This document shows, one piece after another, positions 1-13,600 of a stretch of 64,000 nt of DNA (its first letter is position 1; each line of letters opens with the position of its first letter). A program made the position numbers and the translations under genes. The notes under the pieces were generated by a model. That model saw only the letters and a program-made list of their open reading frames with translations. It made no database searches and was not told the DNA's origin. This DNA comes from Glandiceps talaboti (lineage: Eukaryota; Hemichordata; Enteropneusta; Spengelidae), in assembly GCF_964340395.1 (NCBI RefSeq), contig NC_135557.1, forward strand, positions 25,683,614 to 25,747,613. Direction: 5' to 3'.

Positions 1-127
1 GTGCACGTAAACTATACATTTAGCCTTTGTTATCATTAATAATTCATTAAGAATCTTATTAGCTATATAAACGTAATTAAGCAACAAATTAAAAAGAACA
101 TAAAAACACATAAGGCCTAAACAAAAT

Positions 128-392
128 AAATGTTTAGTTCCGGTTACCCGGCCCCACCTAGCCTTTCCCTGCCGACTTTATTTTACGAATTCGAGAAAGA
201 ATAATAAAATCGTAAACTTTTGTGAAATCTCACGAGAAATAGTGGATGCGGAAACTGCCATCAACTTAAAAAGACACTTTAAAACTGTTCTTCCAATCTG
301 TAATGGCTGTACATCTGATAGGAAGAAATAAATAACACAGACCATTTGAAGCATAATGGAAAACCTGAACTAGACAATCACACTCAATCAAT
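128..392 (+). repeat. Dispersed repeat family A, copy 1
   Basis: About 265 bp that recur, reverse complemented and diverged, at 28681-28962. Shared blocks include CCGGTTACCCG near one end, an ATAATAAAATCG stretch, ATCAACTTAAAAAGACA, and ACCTGAACTAGACA near the other end. Both copies end in an A-rich pentanucleotide tail, here (AATGA)n and in the other copy (AAAAT)n. That suggests a short element copied through RNA. No clear pol III A/B boxes and no coding frame were seen. The family is unnamed here; it could be a SINE or the 3' end of a LINE. Confidence 0.7.
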
Positions 393-467
393 AAAATGAA
401 ATGAAATGAAATGAAATGAAATGAAATGAAATGAAATGAAATGAAATGAAATGAAATGAAATGAAAT
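393..467. repeat. (AATGA)n pentanucleotide microsatellite
   Basis: About 14 nearly perfect copies of a five-base unit directly follow repeat family A copy 1. It is best read as that element's A-rich tail, since expanded. Confidence 0.9.
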
Positions 468-1229
468 AAAAAATGTATCTACCCCATCTATTCTAAAATT
501 GAGCGTAGCCGGAAAGACACAATTAGTTTTATTGGGCTTAATGTAAAGCACATGGGAATTCGGATTGAATTAGATCGACCATGCCTGGGACTTGTCTTTC
601 CAAACAAAACACTGTGCTGTACAAAATGTCGTATTTATATTCCTTAATACTTTGAATTGGATTTATTAAGCGTCCCAAATTGTGTCCAATTTTACTCGTC
701 CCCTTCTACACATCAATTTATACACTAGACATGGAACTCTCATATGTATTGAATTCATATTTAGACTAAAGATTCAATTAATATTTTGTCGCCTGTCTCG
801 GTTTCATCAAATACAATTAATGTTTGACGTGTAATATAAAGGTTGGAGACCATCTAGCACAATTAGAAAATAATATAGATTACTAATATGAAGATATGTC
901 TAACAGCGGTTTTTATTGAAACTACACTAAGTATGTTTTCTGTCGGCAATGTTACTTTGATAAGTTGGTGATAATGGAACTCGGTGTTTCCAATTTAATA
1001 AAGGAATAGGCCTTGGCGGTTTTAAAAAGAAATGTCACAAATCGATGATATATTAAAGACTTGATTTCGAGTTTGAACTGACAATCATCTTTATATCAAG
1101 TTATATTGCAATTAAGAACGTGGTGTACGTGATATACGTTAGTGTTTTGAACTATTAATAGATTACGGACGTGAAAATGATGCAAAATGATTCAGATGTG
1201 TATGCTCCTATAAAGGTATAATGTAACAT
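468..1229. other. No recognised feature
   Basis: AT-rich single-copy-looking sequence. No ORF with recognisable protein features, no tandem array and no RNA gene was seen on either strand. Confidence 0.5.
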
Positions 1230-2425
1230 TTGATTTATTATTATTTTTTATTTGACTTTATTTCAACTCGATAGACTGTTGAGCCAAAGGCTCTTCTCAC
1301 ACAGTGTTGAGATAAAATATACAATATATACATTAAAAATACCAAGAAGTAAAAATACAAACGAATAAAACGAATACAAAAGGCTGTAAAATGGCAGAAG
1401 AACAACAACGACTACAAAACTAACGATTTTCTAAAAGATGACATTTACATTTACGTTTAAAAGACTGAAGAGTTGAGCAGGATTGGACATCAATACTTAA
1501 ATCATTCCATATTTTAACACCATTATATCTAAAAACAAACTCTTCTTAAAAATCTGTGTTCTGTGTTTTGGAATGTATAGTTCATCTCTGGCTGCAGCAC
1601 GTGTATTACGAGTATGCACTTCTTGAATACTTCTAAAATCATTGAGATAATTTGGAGCCAGGCTATTCTTGACTTTGTATATTAAAACGGCTTCATTGTA
1701 AATGATTCGTTTTCTAAAAGGAAGCCATTGTAGAGACTCAAATAAAACATGGCTTGGTGTATTGAAATCAGAGTCTAAGAGTACTCTTGCAACAACTTTC
1801 TGTATTCTTTCAATACGGAGTAAAAGTGTGTTGGAACAATGTCCCCATATGTTGGAATAATAGTCAAAGTGGGGTAGTATAAAACAATTGTAAAAGGTAA
1901 TCTTTGCTCTCTGAGTAAAAAAAGTTCTAATAGGTTTGATGTAATTTGAAAGCCACTTTACTACATACAGTGTTCACTTGTTTTTCCCAGGTCAGTGCAT
2001 CATCAATATTTACACCAGAAGCTTTTCATTTGAAATACATTCTAGCTTATTACTGCCACATGTAACATTGATACAATTATTCATTATCGCTTTTTTTTCT
2101 GAGATGTTCCAATGACCATCACCTTGGTTTTCTGCAAATTTAAACACATGCTATTATTAATTTTATATCATGGTTGAGTTTGGATTCAATGTCATTAAAA
2201 TCAGGACTTATAGCCAGTGCTGCAGTATCGTCAGTGTACATAGCTGTCTTTTTCAGAGATTAGTGGGAGGTCGTTGATAAAAAGCAGAAAAAAACAGCGG
2301 CCCTAAAATCGACCCCATGAGGCACACCAACAGAAAAAGGAAGAGCATCGCTTATGACCCCATTAAACGATATAGACTGATACCTGTTCTGAAGATAGGA
2401 TTTAAAAAAAGAGAGCAAATTTAAA
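1230..2425 (-). pseudogene. Decayed LINE: RT and C-terminal region
   Basis: Conceptual minus-strand translation with frameshifts and stops gives reverse-transcriptase landmarks in order. A GVPHG block (family consensus GVPQGSILGP) lies near 2310, followed by FINDLP-like text. A TDDTAALA block near 2230-2250 matches the YADD catalytic box with A to T. Then come NLQKTKVMV near 2120, and a C-terminal WNDLS..SFKRK stretch near 1440-1530. The element has no long open frame and is clearly inactive. The layout fits CR1/Jockey-type non-LTR retrotransposons, but the clade cannot be fixed by eye. The AT-rich block near 1230-1265 is probably its 3' end. Confidence 0.7.
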
Positions 2426-3094
2426 ATCTAACTAACTAACTAACTAACCTTTAGAGATTTTCAAAATTATCATTGGAATCACAAGAGACTTTGTTATTCT
2501 GTTGTGCCGTAACAGGCAGGGTCACGATATGCCTAAAAAAATGTTGTGTAAGTTATTACACATGTCAACAAGTCCGCCAAGTAATAACACTTCAAAACAC
2601 CCGCGCAAATTTGAACATATCTCATAGGTTTTACCTGCTTAAATAAACGTTAAAATTGTCACTGATAAGCTTTATAGAACACATCACTAATGTACATACG
2701 GAGACGGACGTACGTACAGTCACTGTCGTGATAATAGTTTAACTATGGTACAGTTTTTAACAGTCTTAACAGTTATACTCTTGTCTTATGTCACCAGACT
2801 TAATGTTTGTATTCTAGTGTATTTTTAAAAATACATAATGGCAATTATTATTACTATTATTATCATTACAAGTGAAGGGATTTAAATATTATATAATAAT
2901 AAAGCATTGTGTGAGAGACAATTTAGAGGAATGGTGCCTTTTGGTCCTATTGTCAATAAAATGTATCCGTTTGAGCATATATTTGCTATGCCTGCTCATA
3001 TTTGCTATTTGCTATGCTGGCTGATGTTTGAGGGTGCCCTTTCACAATTTTATCTGCACATACTTAATTCAGCATTCAATTTGTGAGAGTCTAA
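2426..3094. other. No gene; short (CTAA)n tract
   Basis: A five-copy (CTAA) run lies at 2430-2449 beside the LINE remnant. Near 2975-3020 a short TTTGCTATGC phrase is repeated. Nothing else was recognised. Confidence 0.5.
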
Positions 3095-3190
3095 GGGTGA
3101 CCTTTTTTTGTTTCTCATCTCCAGTGGAATAATCAGGCGGGGCGGGCGGGCGAAATAAAAAAAAGGGGGGGGGCAAGGCAAAAAATCTGT
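3095..3190 (+). repeat. Dispersed repeat family B fragment
   Basis: The block TTTTGTTTCTCATCTCC followed by a G-rich, A-rich end recurs in inverse orientation at 5700-5835. It is short, G-rich and non-coding. Probably a fragment of an unnamed interspersed repeat. Confidence 0.45.
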
Positions 3191-5699
3191 AGTTTTTCAG
3201 TTCTATTCTCTGTCCTTTCTGTCCTCTCAGTCTCTCTACAACTTCTTTTCTCTTCTCTTTATTGAATCCTTGTTACAGGTCTCTTTCCTTCATTTTAGCA
3301 AGGTTGACAAGTCCATAGAACAACTTTGTAAGAATATGATTGAATACTTATCATCCTGATGGGTGTATATCTGTAGCCATGAACTATTGTGTGATTTTAT
3401 CAGGAGTACTAATACATTCGTCCTATTAATCAAAGTGACATTGACATCGCTTATAATTGTTTCAAGTTATCCAATTTAAAACTTTAGTATGTAACTTTTT
3501 GAAACACTTGCGTGATTGTCATCAGTGTGCTAGAGGAATGTTCATTTATATATATCATTACTTCTATGAAACATTTTTCTTCTTTGTGAACTTGTCAAAA
3601 TAATCCACCAAATAACATATAACCATTTCTAGAACCAAGAACCCCTTTGGGATTTACTGTTTAAAAGTAATTAAAAGTAATAATGTAAACATTGGTAACA
3701 TGCCATGCAAGTCTTGCAGTACAGTATACATTATGTGTCTTCTGTAACTTGTAAGTGTTATTACTAATGATACCAATAGGCAATAGCAAGACGTTGTTGC
3801 ATAGTGTCGACACTAACAAATTACATTCAAACATTCCAATACTTAAACTATTTAAATCATTAATCACTGCTCCTTTTGAGTCATTTTGTACAATTTTTGT
3901 AACGTCCATGCCTAAAACCTGTGTTTATGACACAATAGAAGCTTGTGTAATTTGTCCCGAATGATACAGCTGATTTAAAGCTAAAAACTGGTCAAGAAAT
4001 TGTTGTTTTTTTAGGAATGCAGTATGACTTTTACCAATTTTAAGCATAATTTTGAAAATTATAGAAATATTCTGAGCTATTATTACATTGCAGCAAAATG
4101 TACGCGCGGCGGCATTAATATCGAGCCCTGTCCCTCATCAAACCTCAACGACTTCAGCCATGAAAGACACATGCTGCTCCGATGTAACAAAAGGGGAGAG
4201 GGGGGTAAACGACAGTGTTCTGCCAAGGTTTCCAACAAGTGGGGACAAAGGCCCTTGGTTGCAAAAAGTGGGGGGAGTTGGGTCAATTATTATTGTTTAT
4301 AAAATATTCATATATATTACCTCAGACCACTATAGAGATACTGTGGTCTGAGATATTCCATTACACATAGACTAAATTACCTAACTACATAAAAAAATTC
4401 CATTCACAATAACAGTCCCCAGTAAGCTATTTTTTGACAATTGTGTACTACACATTACACCTTAGAAAAAGAAGGCAATTAAGATTATGTAATTTTAAGA
4501 GAGTATATTATATATTGTTTCGAAAGATTGGACAGCCAGGTAGTCACAATTTTTAATCTGAATATCAATGAATAGCAGTGCTCAAATTTATAATTCCTTT
4601 TTTCAGACAAGGACAAAGAACAACTTCAAAATAAGTCACAGTGAACATATGATTGAATAAAAACTTTGAGATATCCTAATCTTGTAACCACTTGTTTCAT
4701 TTTTAGAACTGTTAGTACACTGCTGTGTTTATCATTCCATCTTATTCCCTCTTCAAATTCATGACGAGGTTAAGAAAAACCAACATTTTGAAGAAGAAAA
4801 AAATCCATGGCTTTAAAAAGTACCAAATGTGAACGAAAAACTTACAAATAATACAGTCAAACAAACTTTGAAATAATTTATTTTTCATTAATTACCGTTC
4901 CTGGCTGTGTATAATGATTTGGTCCTGCTATATCAAATGACATCATTAGTTACATACTGTAAACTTGATACGGAAAGCTGACATTATTAGGTGTCCTTGA
5001 AACTCAGAAATCTTGAACTAAAACTATCAACAACGTCACAAAGTTATTATTTTCTGATTTGCACAACAAGTTCAATCTTCAGGTCTGACCGGGTGCACAT
5101 GCATCGGCCGTCTATAGTGGCCATGCCAGTGATCACGCAAATTCAGTGCCCAAAATTTACGTAACACTGTCAACATCATGCAACACGATCCCCTAACACA
5201 GCTTTTTCGGAATCAAAATACACATGTACTCATTTTGTTTCCATTAATCTATTAACCCATCAACAAATGAAAATCACAACCTGTCCCATAAATTTGGTTT
5301 ACTAAGGCTTCAGAGCTGTGACAGATAGATGTTCCGATTTCCGGTAGCAAGTTCAGTGTTTCGAACACGTCAGTGAGTAGGTCAGAGGTCGCGACAGTGA
5401 CGGTTGACAAAACATGTGACGAGAGACATCCATTTCGACGTCTCGTCTCAGAGACTCCGTTACCTCTAATGTTTCAATTTGTAGATTAAGTTTATCGAAG
5501 TTCATCTTTTTGTGCATTTTTTTATGTTAACAATAGAACTGTGCGTAGTCACTGTATCTGATATAATGTCAACAAAACTTTCCCTTACGGAGTCAATATA
5601 CCTCTTGTGGGATTGATGTCAGGGCCTGGCCCTGGACTTAGATACTTTTGATGTAGAACACTGGTCTAAGACGCCATGAGGAACGTTTGATGTTCGTTC
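3191..5699. other. No gene recognised; GC-richer block at 4085-4275
   Basis: Mostly AT-rich. The block at 4085-4275 is more GC-rich and follows an acceptor-like TTACATTGCAG. It is open in two overlapping frames but has no recognisable domain and no matching donor or partner exon, so it is not called as an exon. No tRNA or other RNA gene was seen. Confidence 0.4.
4321..4352. repeat. Perfect 10-bp hairpin
   Basis: CTCAGACCAC at 4321-4330 is exactly complementary to GTGGTCTGAG at 4343-4352, with a 12-nt loop. It is short and isolated, possibly the relic of a foldback element. Confidence 0.7.
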
Positions 5700-5835
5700 G
5701 AACCTTACAATCTGTGTTGAACTCGGGAGTCGGTCGGAAATAAAAAGGGTTTTTTTTCTGATGTCGGATCTGCAAATTAGGGTCGGTCGGGAGATGAGAA
5801 ACAGAAAAATAAAAAGGGCCGCCCTAAAATATAAT
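5700..5835 (-). repeat. Dispersed repeat family B, second copy
   Basis: Contains GGTCGGTCGGGAGATGAGAA and A/G-rich AAATAAAAAGGG motifs repeated twice within about 110 bp. The GGAGATGAGAAAC part matches 3110-3130 in reverse complement. Interspersed repeat of unknown class. Confidence 0.5.
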
Positions 5836-6799
5836 AAAAGTAATTTCAAAATTACATGTCAGGAAAATAAAAAAGTGAAAGGGTTTATAATGACGATAAA
5901 AAAATAGAAGGATGAAGTTTATACGTCCCTGGTCGAACCTTGTCTTAGCATATGAATTTAGAGCCATATTTACATGTAGACACACCCTGTCTCGTGGCTT
6001 CTACCTACAGCACACTACTTTCTAAATATAACATGTTACTGAAATGAACCAAATGGAAAATTCTAATTCCCAATAATTGAATTCTAATCGAAAGTGATCT
6101 GATATTTTCGTACTCGCGAACTTACAGAAATCGGATGAGAAAGGGCTTCACGAGAAGACAACACACGAGGCAATGTAATAACGTGGGCGAGTTCACTGAT
6201 CATGTATGGGTTGTCTCGGAAATGTCCTTTTTTATGTGTACGTGTATGTACTCCAAAATGTATGGTTTTCAAAGTCGCTACATCTCTTTGATTTGTTCTT
6301 TTAAGAAAAATATGGCAGTCTGGTTTTCAATGGCCACGTCAGTATCGAACGAACGCTAGGTCCCCCTTTGATCTAGACGTATCATGTGTGGTGGCAGTAC
6401 AATATACTATGACACAGTGTTACAGCGAAGTGGCTAGCTAGCCTCACAAATAGCACAGTCATCGGAAATGTTGTCGGATTACTATCTCTGTTATTAACTA
6501 TGTACTCACTTTTTAAAAATTATTTCATGTTCTATTGATTGGGTTTATTACCATCCACACAGCAGCAGTTTTGTCATCTTTCAAAAAACTACCCAAAACA
6601 GTGTGCCATGGTGCCGTATATCGTCTACCACTATTTTTGTCTCGTGACAACATGACAAACTACTCTTCGTAGTGGGGTCAACGTGCAAATAAAAAGACAT
6701 TTATCAGATTTATAATGTTATTAGTTATTCAAAAATGAATCATTAGATTTCAAACCTACACCGTGAGCCTTTTACATGATTACATAATTTTCTAAACGA
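5836..6799. other. No recognised feature
   Basis: No domain-bearing ORF, tandem repeat or RNA gene was found. Two short overlapping ORFs (6084-6359) on opposite strands show no coding signature. Confidence 0.5.
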
Positions 6800-7171
<372 letters not shown>

Positions 7172-9626
7172 GAGCTATAAATTATCCTTCACGGGAAGTA
7201 AAAATAACGCCCTTTACGGTGGCATCAGATGTAACCACAACGTCACTAATGGTGAGCTGATGACACCACAAACGCGTATTTGGTCGAAAAATATGAATTT
7301 TCACTGCTGATATTCGGGACCTTTAATAAATACAATTATTCGTAATATCTCCTTGACTTTCATTGCAATTACAAATTCACCAGGGCTGTGTATGATTATG
7401 AAATGAAAGCATCGCCTGCACGTTCGGAGTCATTTGGTTGGTGGTGATTATGTGGGGGGGGGGTGTAGGTAATGCTAGAAGTATATCCTCAAAGAGGTGT
7501 CTACTAGTCCTTATTAGATATATACAAAGTACAAGTAACTTTTGTTGGTCAGCACACGCGCTTGATTAGAATTGTTTAAACTTCTAGGGGGCGCACTTTT
7601 TGCGTGGGTAATTTGTCGATGGAAATTATCGAGAGTTACAGGTAGTCTCAAACTAACCATCAATCATACGTTGTTGACGCGACTTGGTAGAGCACTATAG
7701 TTTTGAACGTGAACGACATCACTCACCGGCCAACGTGTTTTCCTGGAAGTAAGTAATGCTCAGTTCTAGTTTTGACCTCTTACTTTCTATATGTACATGT
7801 GTATGTGTATGTGTATGTGTATGTGTGGGTGTCTGTATGTATGCCTGTTACTGTATGACTTCACTTTTATTGATATTGTGTGATGTGTGTTCAATGTCAG
7901 AGAACCGCATTAATAAAGTAATGATCAGCGTAGTAATGGTTCCATATGCTTCTTTCAATATACGAATTTAGAACAACCTTCCCAGTGATATGTCGTGGTA
8001 CGCAGTACAAGTGTGTTTAACAGGCGTTATTTATTTTAATTAATTATATACTAGCGGATTTACTCCTGTACATGTACCATGAAACAAAACGTAGCACATT
8101 GCATTCTGTTGTTCTACTTCATGCACTCACCCATGTCCTTCGATACGTCACAAACCATAAGCCAAACATGACGTCTGCCATAAGCTAAAATACTTCGTTG
8201 CCGTCTTCTTAGCTTGCATTTTTTTCAAATTCCGGTGGTTTCCGTCTCTCGAGTGATATAAATATGTTTGGTTATTGAATGAAAGTGGTCCTACAACACA
8301 AAACAATGGTGATTAATTTCGTTCACTAATTCTTCACCTACATTTCCTTATGGTCATAACCAATTGTAAATTATTGCCATGGTTTTCACTCTGTTAAGGT
8401 TCTCTATAAGTTCACTATATATAGTTCACTGTAATACCCATATGAAGTGCCTTTGATACATTTTTTCCAGAAAAGGGGAAACGAGACAAAATTACTATGG
8501 TCTCATCGTGGGAATTCAGTTTTATCTTCTACCTCGTCTTTAGATTTACACTGACAAGAAATTTGCATTGTAATTATGTTGGTGACATACACAGTAAAGT
8601 TAATTAGCCTGGGTCATCGACATTAGGTTGACAGGTTACAGTTGTTGACAAGTTATGGAAATCAAAATGTTCGCTAGCATATACTATCAGTTAAATAATA
8701 AATATGTTTCGACAGATGGCTGGTAAGTAGCTAATACATCGTGAATGAATTTGCTATTTGCATATACTATTAAGGGAACCTGGGGGCAATTATGATCATC
8801 CAACCACTTGTGGTAATCGAGTGTATAGCAGGGACAAAGTTTGACACTTCTGAGTGCTAAGTCTAGATTTTGGTCTGTGATAAACCTCCAACGTTGATGT
8901 AGTATGCTGTTGGATTCCTGTATGGGGAAGTTCTGAACTATGTTACTGCTCAGAGACTCAACGTTTTTGTCAGGACTGTGAATAATACACTATAGAGAAC
9001 CAAGCTTTGCATCAGTAAACAATCATCAGCAACGATTTTGTGTGTGTTATGGTATATACCGTGTTTCCCAAGTATGCTCGTTGATACAAGACAAACGAGA
9101 CTTTACATCAAACATTGTGAGTTGTTTTATTTGCCACAACCAGACATCAGTAATTTTCAAGTGTACTCTATGTTTAGATATTTGTTCGTACAAGTAAATT
9201 CACTGTACAAAGTGTTGTAACTTATATTACTTAGATAGAATTTAGACCAATTAAAGTTAAACCTGTGACAACTGTGTGAGTTTTTTTCTTTGATTCTTAT
9301 TTTTCCTGTGATTGTGGTCATCATGTAGTTTGGGGGAAAAAAGTCGGCCTTCGTGACTAGATAGGTTTATTAGTATCGGTACAATCAGAGAGATTTCTTT
9401 TACTCACATTATATCACGTGACAGCTAATAAAATTGCATTACTTTTATAACGAGCTATGTCAACTGTTTCCTTGCGGTAAATTTGACGGCCACAGGCTAG
9501 GCTTATGAGGAAATAGTTCACATCCATTAGTCTTTTATTGACTTGTAGGTATACGTTGTAGTATGCCATATTAACAACCATTAGTATGATTGGTACTACG
9601 GAGAGAAGAAACCACAAATGTAAGAA
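7172..9626. other. No gene; small (GTGTAT)n and poly-G tracts
   Basis: A (GTGTAT)n run lies at about 7797-7832 and a G-rich run near 7452-7461. The rest is AT-rich, without a supported exon, RNA gene or mobile element. Confidence 0.5.
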
Positions 9627-9697
9627 TCAAAAGGTATATTACAGACCAAAGACATGAGTCAAAAGGTATATTACAGACCAAAGACATGAGTCAAAAG
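9627..9697. repeat. 32-bp tandem duplication
   Basis: Two essentially identical 32-bp copies, beginning TCAAAAGGTATATTACAG, plus the start of a third. The near-identity implies a recent duplication. Confidence 0.9.
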
Positions 9698-9829
9698 ACA
9701 CACCTCTTCAAAATAAGCTAACGGCCCTGTCCTTACTAATGTATTAAAAACGTTTATCCATTTAGGCTAAATTGACTTAAAGTATCGGCTTTTACCTCCT
9801 GCTATTTAGTATATGTCTTGTCTAGTCTA

Positions 9830-9877
9830 ATCTAATCTAGTCTAGACTTGTCTTGTCTTGTCTTGTCTTGTCTTGTG
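9830..9877. repeat. (CTTGT)n with related TCTAG/TCTAA units
   Basis: A run of TCTAGTCTAATC-like units passes into about six copies of CTTGT. Confidence 0.8.
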
Positions 9878-9939
9878 CAGCATCTCTGTAATTATTAGTT
9901 CATCTACCGGGGAGACGGTGTGCCAATGAAGGACAATGC

Positions 9940-10203
9940 TAAAGACATATGCACTTTGTTATGATTAACATTTGTACCCAATTATATTGAATTCGAAGTA
10001 CGCATCCATGAGAAAGAACCAACTTACTAAACACCACCAAATATGCAAATATTCTTTGGATGTTTACCAAAATCTAATCAGTTCTTGTCATATGAAAGAT
10101 TGTAGCAAGTAGTTTTAAGATATTGTGTCCACAGACAGACAAACACACATGCACGCACGCAATTACGCACGCACTTACGCACGCAGAGACAACACATACA
10201 CAC

Positions 10204-10236
<33 letters not shown>

Positions 10237-10289
10237 TAGGCAGACAGACAGACAGACTGACAAATAGACAGACAAACAGACAGACATAT

Positions 10290-10350
<61 letters not shown>
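9940..10350 (+). repeat. Repeat family C copy with (CAGA)n tail
   Basis: AT-rich body with the phrase CCAAAATCTAATCAGTTCTT at 10067-10086 (recurs at 11460 with one change). It ends AGATATTGTGTCCACAGAC at 10119, then about 210 bp of CAGA/CACG/CAGG variants. The translated Thr-Asp-Arg-Gln and Cys-Leu-Ser-Val frames here are microsatellite artefacts. Confidence 0.7.
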
Positions 10351-10899
10351 ACTATATCATAACCTTCTCTTACAAAAGGTAAGAAGAAGAACGTTTGTTT
10401 TACAATACATCCTCTGAACACCAGCACTGTGCTTGTGCATGTTTTGTTTACAGCAAGACAGGCCTAGGCTTACAATGAAATCGGTAGATAAGTGTTTTTT
10501 CACATGAATCACTATAAATACAACAACCAATCGGTATCATCAGAACGTGACATGAGAAGCCCGTCTGGTGAGACCGCGAAGTAGATTATATCTGGTACTT
10601 CAGTTGTTTATCATTTGTGTAGGAATAGTGATGTGTCCCTCCTCGAGGTTTTTTATTTTTCCATATACTTTTCGCCATTTCAATCCCACAGTAAATTAAA
10701 ATATTTAGGGTTTCTCTTATTTTAATCTTTCGTCTACAGATAAACTTTAAACAATTTAAATCCAAAACAAAACAAAACGAGACAATGTTGAGATAGGGTT
10801 TGCCATATTGTTTCCCAACATTGAAAAAGTTATATTCTTTCGCAGTCCTCATAAATTGTCTGTTACACAGTGGGTATAGGTGTCGTAGGTATTAAAGCA
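10351..10899. other. No recognised feature
   Basis: No tandem array, RNA gene or domain-bearing frame was found. Confidence 0.5.
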
Positions 10900-11583
10900 A
10901 TCAAATCAATGTTGAGGAGATTACGCCTTAAAATCATGTTACATCTATAAGCTTTACAATACGTGTGCGCTTTGTCATTGCCAAAGTATGAACACAATTA
11001 TATGATATTTGAAGATTACATTAAAGATATATAGCCCAATTACCAAAAACATCATTAATATTTTTAAAATCATAAGACAGGTATATCAACAGGTATATCA
11101 ACGAGCTTAGCAGTGTATATGCGCTGAGTTGTCACCAATGTATGTGTCAGAGTGTATAACATTTGAAGATTACACCCTATGAATATTGCACAATTACCAA
11201 AAGTAATCAATTATGCAAATGTCTCCTTAAAATGAAAAGATACACCTGTAAGCTTTGTAAGGCATGTGCGCTTTGCTGTTGTTTATGCATGTACGAAAAT
11301 TGAAGGTTTCAAATAACTCATTGAAACTAAAAGCTACATGGTATGATAAATGTATGTACCAAATTATATTGAATTTGAAGCTTGGTCTTTTTAGAGCTAG
11401 TCTAATGACTGAAAATTGTTAATTATGCAAATGACTAATTAATATTAATAGTATACTTACCAAAATCTAATAAGTTCTTGCAATTACCACAAGTAAGATG
11501 TGTAGCAAGTTTCAGTAGAATTCAGTAGTATTATTTTTAGATACTGTGCTCACAGACAGACAGACAGACCGACAGACACTCGC

Positions 11584-11613
<30 letters not shown>
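10900..11613 (+). repeat. Repeat family C, multi-copy block with (ACAG)n tail
   Basis: Diverged sub-copies follow one another. Phrases such as CAATTACCAAAA, TTTGAAGATTACA, GTGTGCGCTTTG and AATTATGCAAATG recur two or three times. The block ends with CCAAAATCTAATAAGTTCTT at 11460 and AGATACTGTGCTCACAGAC at 11539, then (CAGA)n to about 11613. The order of motifs matches the copy at 9940-10350. No coding potential was seen. Confidence 0.65.
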
Positions 11614-11616
<3 letters not shown>

Positions 11617-12013
11617 TGCACGCACACACTTGACCTTGAAATTAATACGAAACTGTGATTACCAATTTTGCCGTATGGAAAGTATTTCCCTGAGTGTCAC
11701 TAGTACAGCTTCAAAGTTACTTTTAGCTTTTGTGCAATAAGAATATTTACTTGTAGGCGGTATTGATCAGGGAGTGGAACAGTAAAAACACTTTGAAAAT
11801 GCCGACACGTCGGCGTTATTCTTCATTCTTCATGTGTTATTGAAGCCAAAACATATTGATGTATTCGGGCAGTGAGGTGTAACAATCTACGACGTACTAC
11901 ATGGGCTGTTAAACAATTGAACATCAGAAAGACCTCAACCGAGTACAGTAATACTAGTATGAGGATTAACAACTATGACTAGCGGCCACTCAGTTGAGAG
12001 TGCACATCTTTAC

Positions 12014-12224
12014 CATGGTAACCATTGGATATTATTTGGTTCTTCACTCCCTAAACACTATGGAAAACCATGGTAACCATTGTATATTATTTGATTCTTC
12101 ACTCCCTAAACACTATGGAAAACCATGGTAACCATTGGATATTATTTGGTTCTTCATTCCCTAAACACTATGGAAAACCATGGTAACCATTTGTATATTA
12201 TTTGATACTTCACTCCATTTAACA
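12014..12224. repeat. 55-bp tandem repeat, about 3.8 copies
   Basis: The unit contains CCATGGTAACCATT, TATTATTTG, TTCTTCACTCCCTAAACACT and ATGGAAAA. Copies differ at a few positions (TGGAT versus TGTAT; GGTT versus GATT) that alternate between copies, suggesting a 110-bp dimer. Each unit carries CCATGGTAAC, similar to half of an RFX X-box. Confidence 0.9.
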
Positions 12225-13400
12225 CACTTTAGTCATTTTGTTACACCGTCTGAGTACTTTGTTAATATGGCATATTTCGGTTTCCATGGTAATCACCGGT
12301 ATTTTTGAGAAATTCAGCAAGGTTATGGAATTCGGTTCGTGTCTCACTATGACATAGTTGGCAAAGAGATACTAAGTTTCGCAATTTTACTTTAATGGTT
12401 ACAGGATATTTACTATATTTAAATAATTACATACTCGGAAACCAAAGCTATTATTTCTTCGGTACCGTAAAACAGTCGTGGTTTGCGACGATGAATAATT
12501 GATAATTGACATCCGATCTTTCAACAAGGTTTCGTGTAAAAGCAGCAATGAATATTGAATATGTTTGTTATCAATCAAAGTAATATAACAGACAAAATAG
12601 AGATGGCAACAGAGCACAGTGTCAAGCTTTGTGTATAGTATCCCTATTTATGACCACTATTGTTTAGATAGCACTGAGGATTATCTTCCTTAAAGAATTA
12701 ATGCCTGTGTAGATATACTGTCATAAAATGCTTTCGTTATCGACACTAGACAGTGCATTTAGATAGCTTATTAACAAGATACTACGTCAAGTACAATCTC
12801 ACATTACAATGCTGTGTTGAATTTGACCCCTTTCCCCAATTTCACACTAGACGTCTAAATTCACTTTATGAAACGTGGTTAACAGAACATGCAAAGTAAG
12901 GTGACCATATAGGTGTCAGGTTATCACAACGAAACACAGTCATATCGCTGTATCTACAACTTGCTATTCAATCACCAAATTCTAGCAGTCAAACTGAACT
13001 ATCGACAGACAGCGTGTGTATTCAATATACATTTATCTACTTAAAATAATCTTTTTAAATATCATTAGTCGGAATATCACTTTGGCCTTGGAAAAAAGAG
13101 TTGATGATGGCATCATACAAATAAGACATGACCTGGGGTGTTTTTTTAAACACAATTTATGTCACAGTTACCTTATAATGCTTATAATAACTGATACCTT
13201 ATAATGCTAAACTAACAATGTACGGACAACATGCAATTAAGTAACTCGGTAGCAGATCACCATGATGGTGGATTCTTTCATTACTTAGTTTACCTTGTCT
13301 ATGAAAAATACACACCCAGCATAATGGAACAAAGTAACTATGTGCTTCGGTGTATCTGAACAGGTAACACCATGATTGATGGCATTTATTAATATTGTGT
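12225..13400. other. No recognised feature
   Basis: AT-rich, with no supported exon, RNA or repeat array. A CCATGGTAAT phrase at about 12283 echoes the preceding array. Confidence 0.5.
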
Positions 13401-13407
13401 AACTTTA

Positions 13408-13600
13408 TGGAACAGTCTTCCGGTTGCTCTGCGTCAATCACCAACCCTGGACAAGTTCAGGAAAGACATTAAGACTCATCTTTTTATGAGAGCATTTTGA
13501 TAAGAACTATTTTTAGTGTCCTGTAAAGTGCCTTTGAACATTCTGAGTAATGGATTCAGGCGCTATATAAATTGTTTGATTGATTGATTGATTGATTGAA
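13408..13600 (+). pseudogene. LINE 3'-end fragment (C-terminus and tail)
   Basis: An open 30-codon stretch at 13408-13497, ended by TGA, reads WNSLPVALRQSP..DKFRKDIKTHLF. This is the usual C-terminal tail of CR1/L2-type LINE ORF2 (consensus WN.LP..IR....FK..LKT.LF). The 3' UTR includes GGCGCTATATAAATTG and ends in (TTGA)n at 13576-13600. The rest of ORF2 is absent, so this is a 5'-truncated dead copy. Confidence 0.85.

Noticed and set aside
4024-4302. Possible exon in the GC-richer block
   Set aside because: Open in overlapping frames and preceded by an acceptor-like site, but no domain, donor or partner exon was found.
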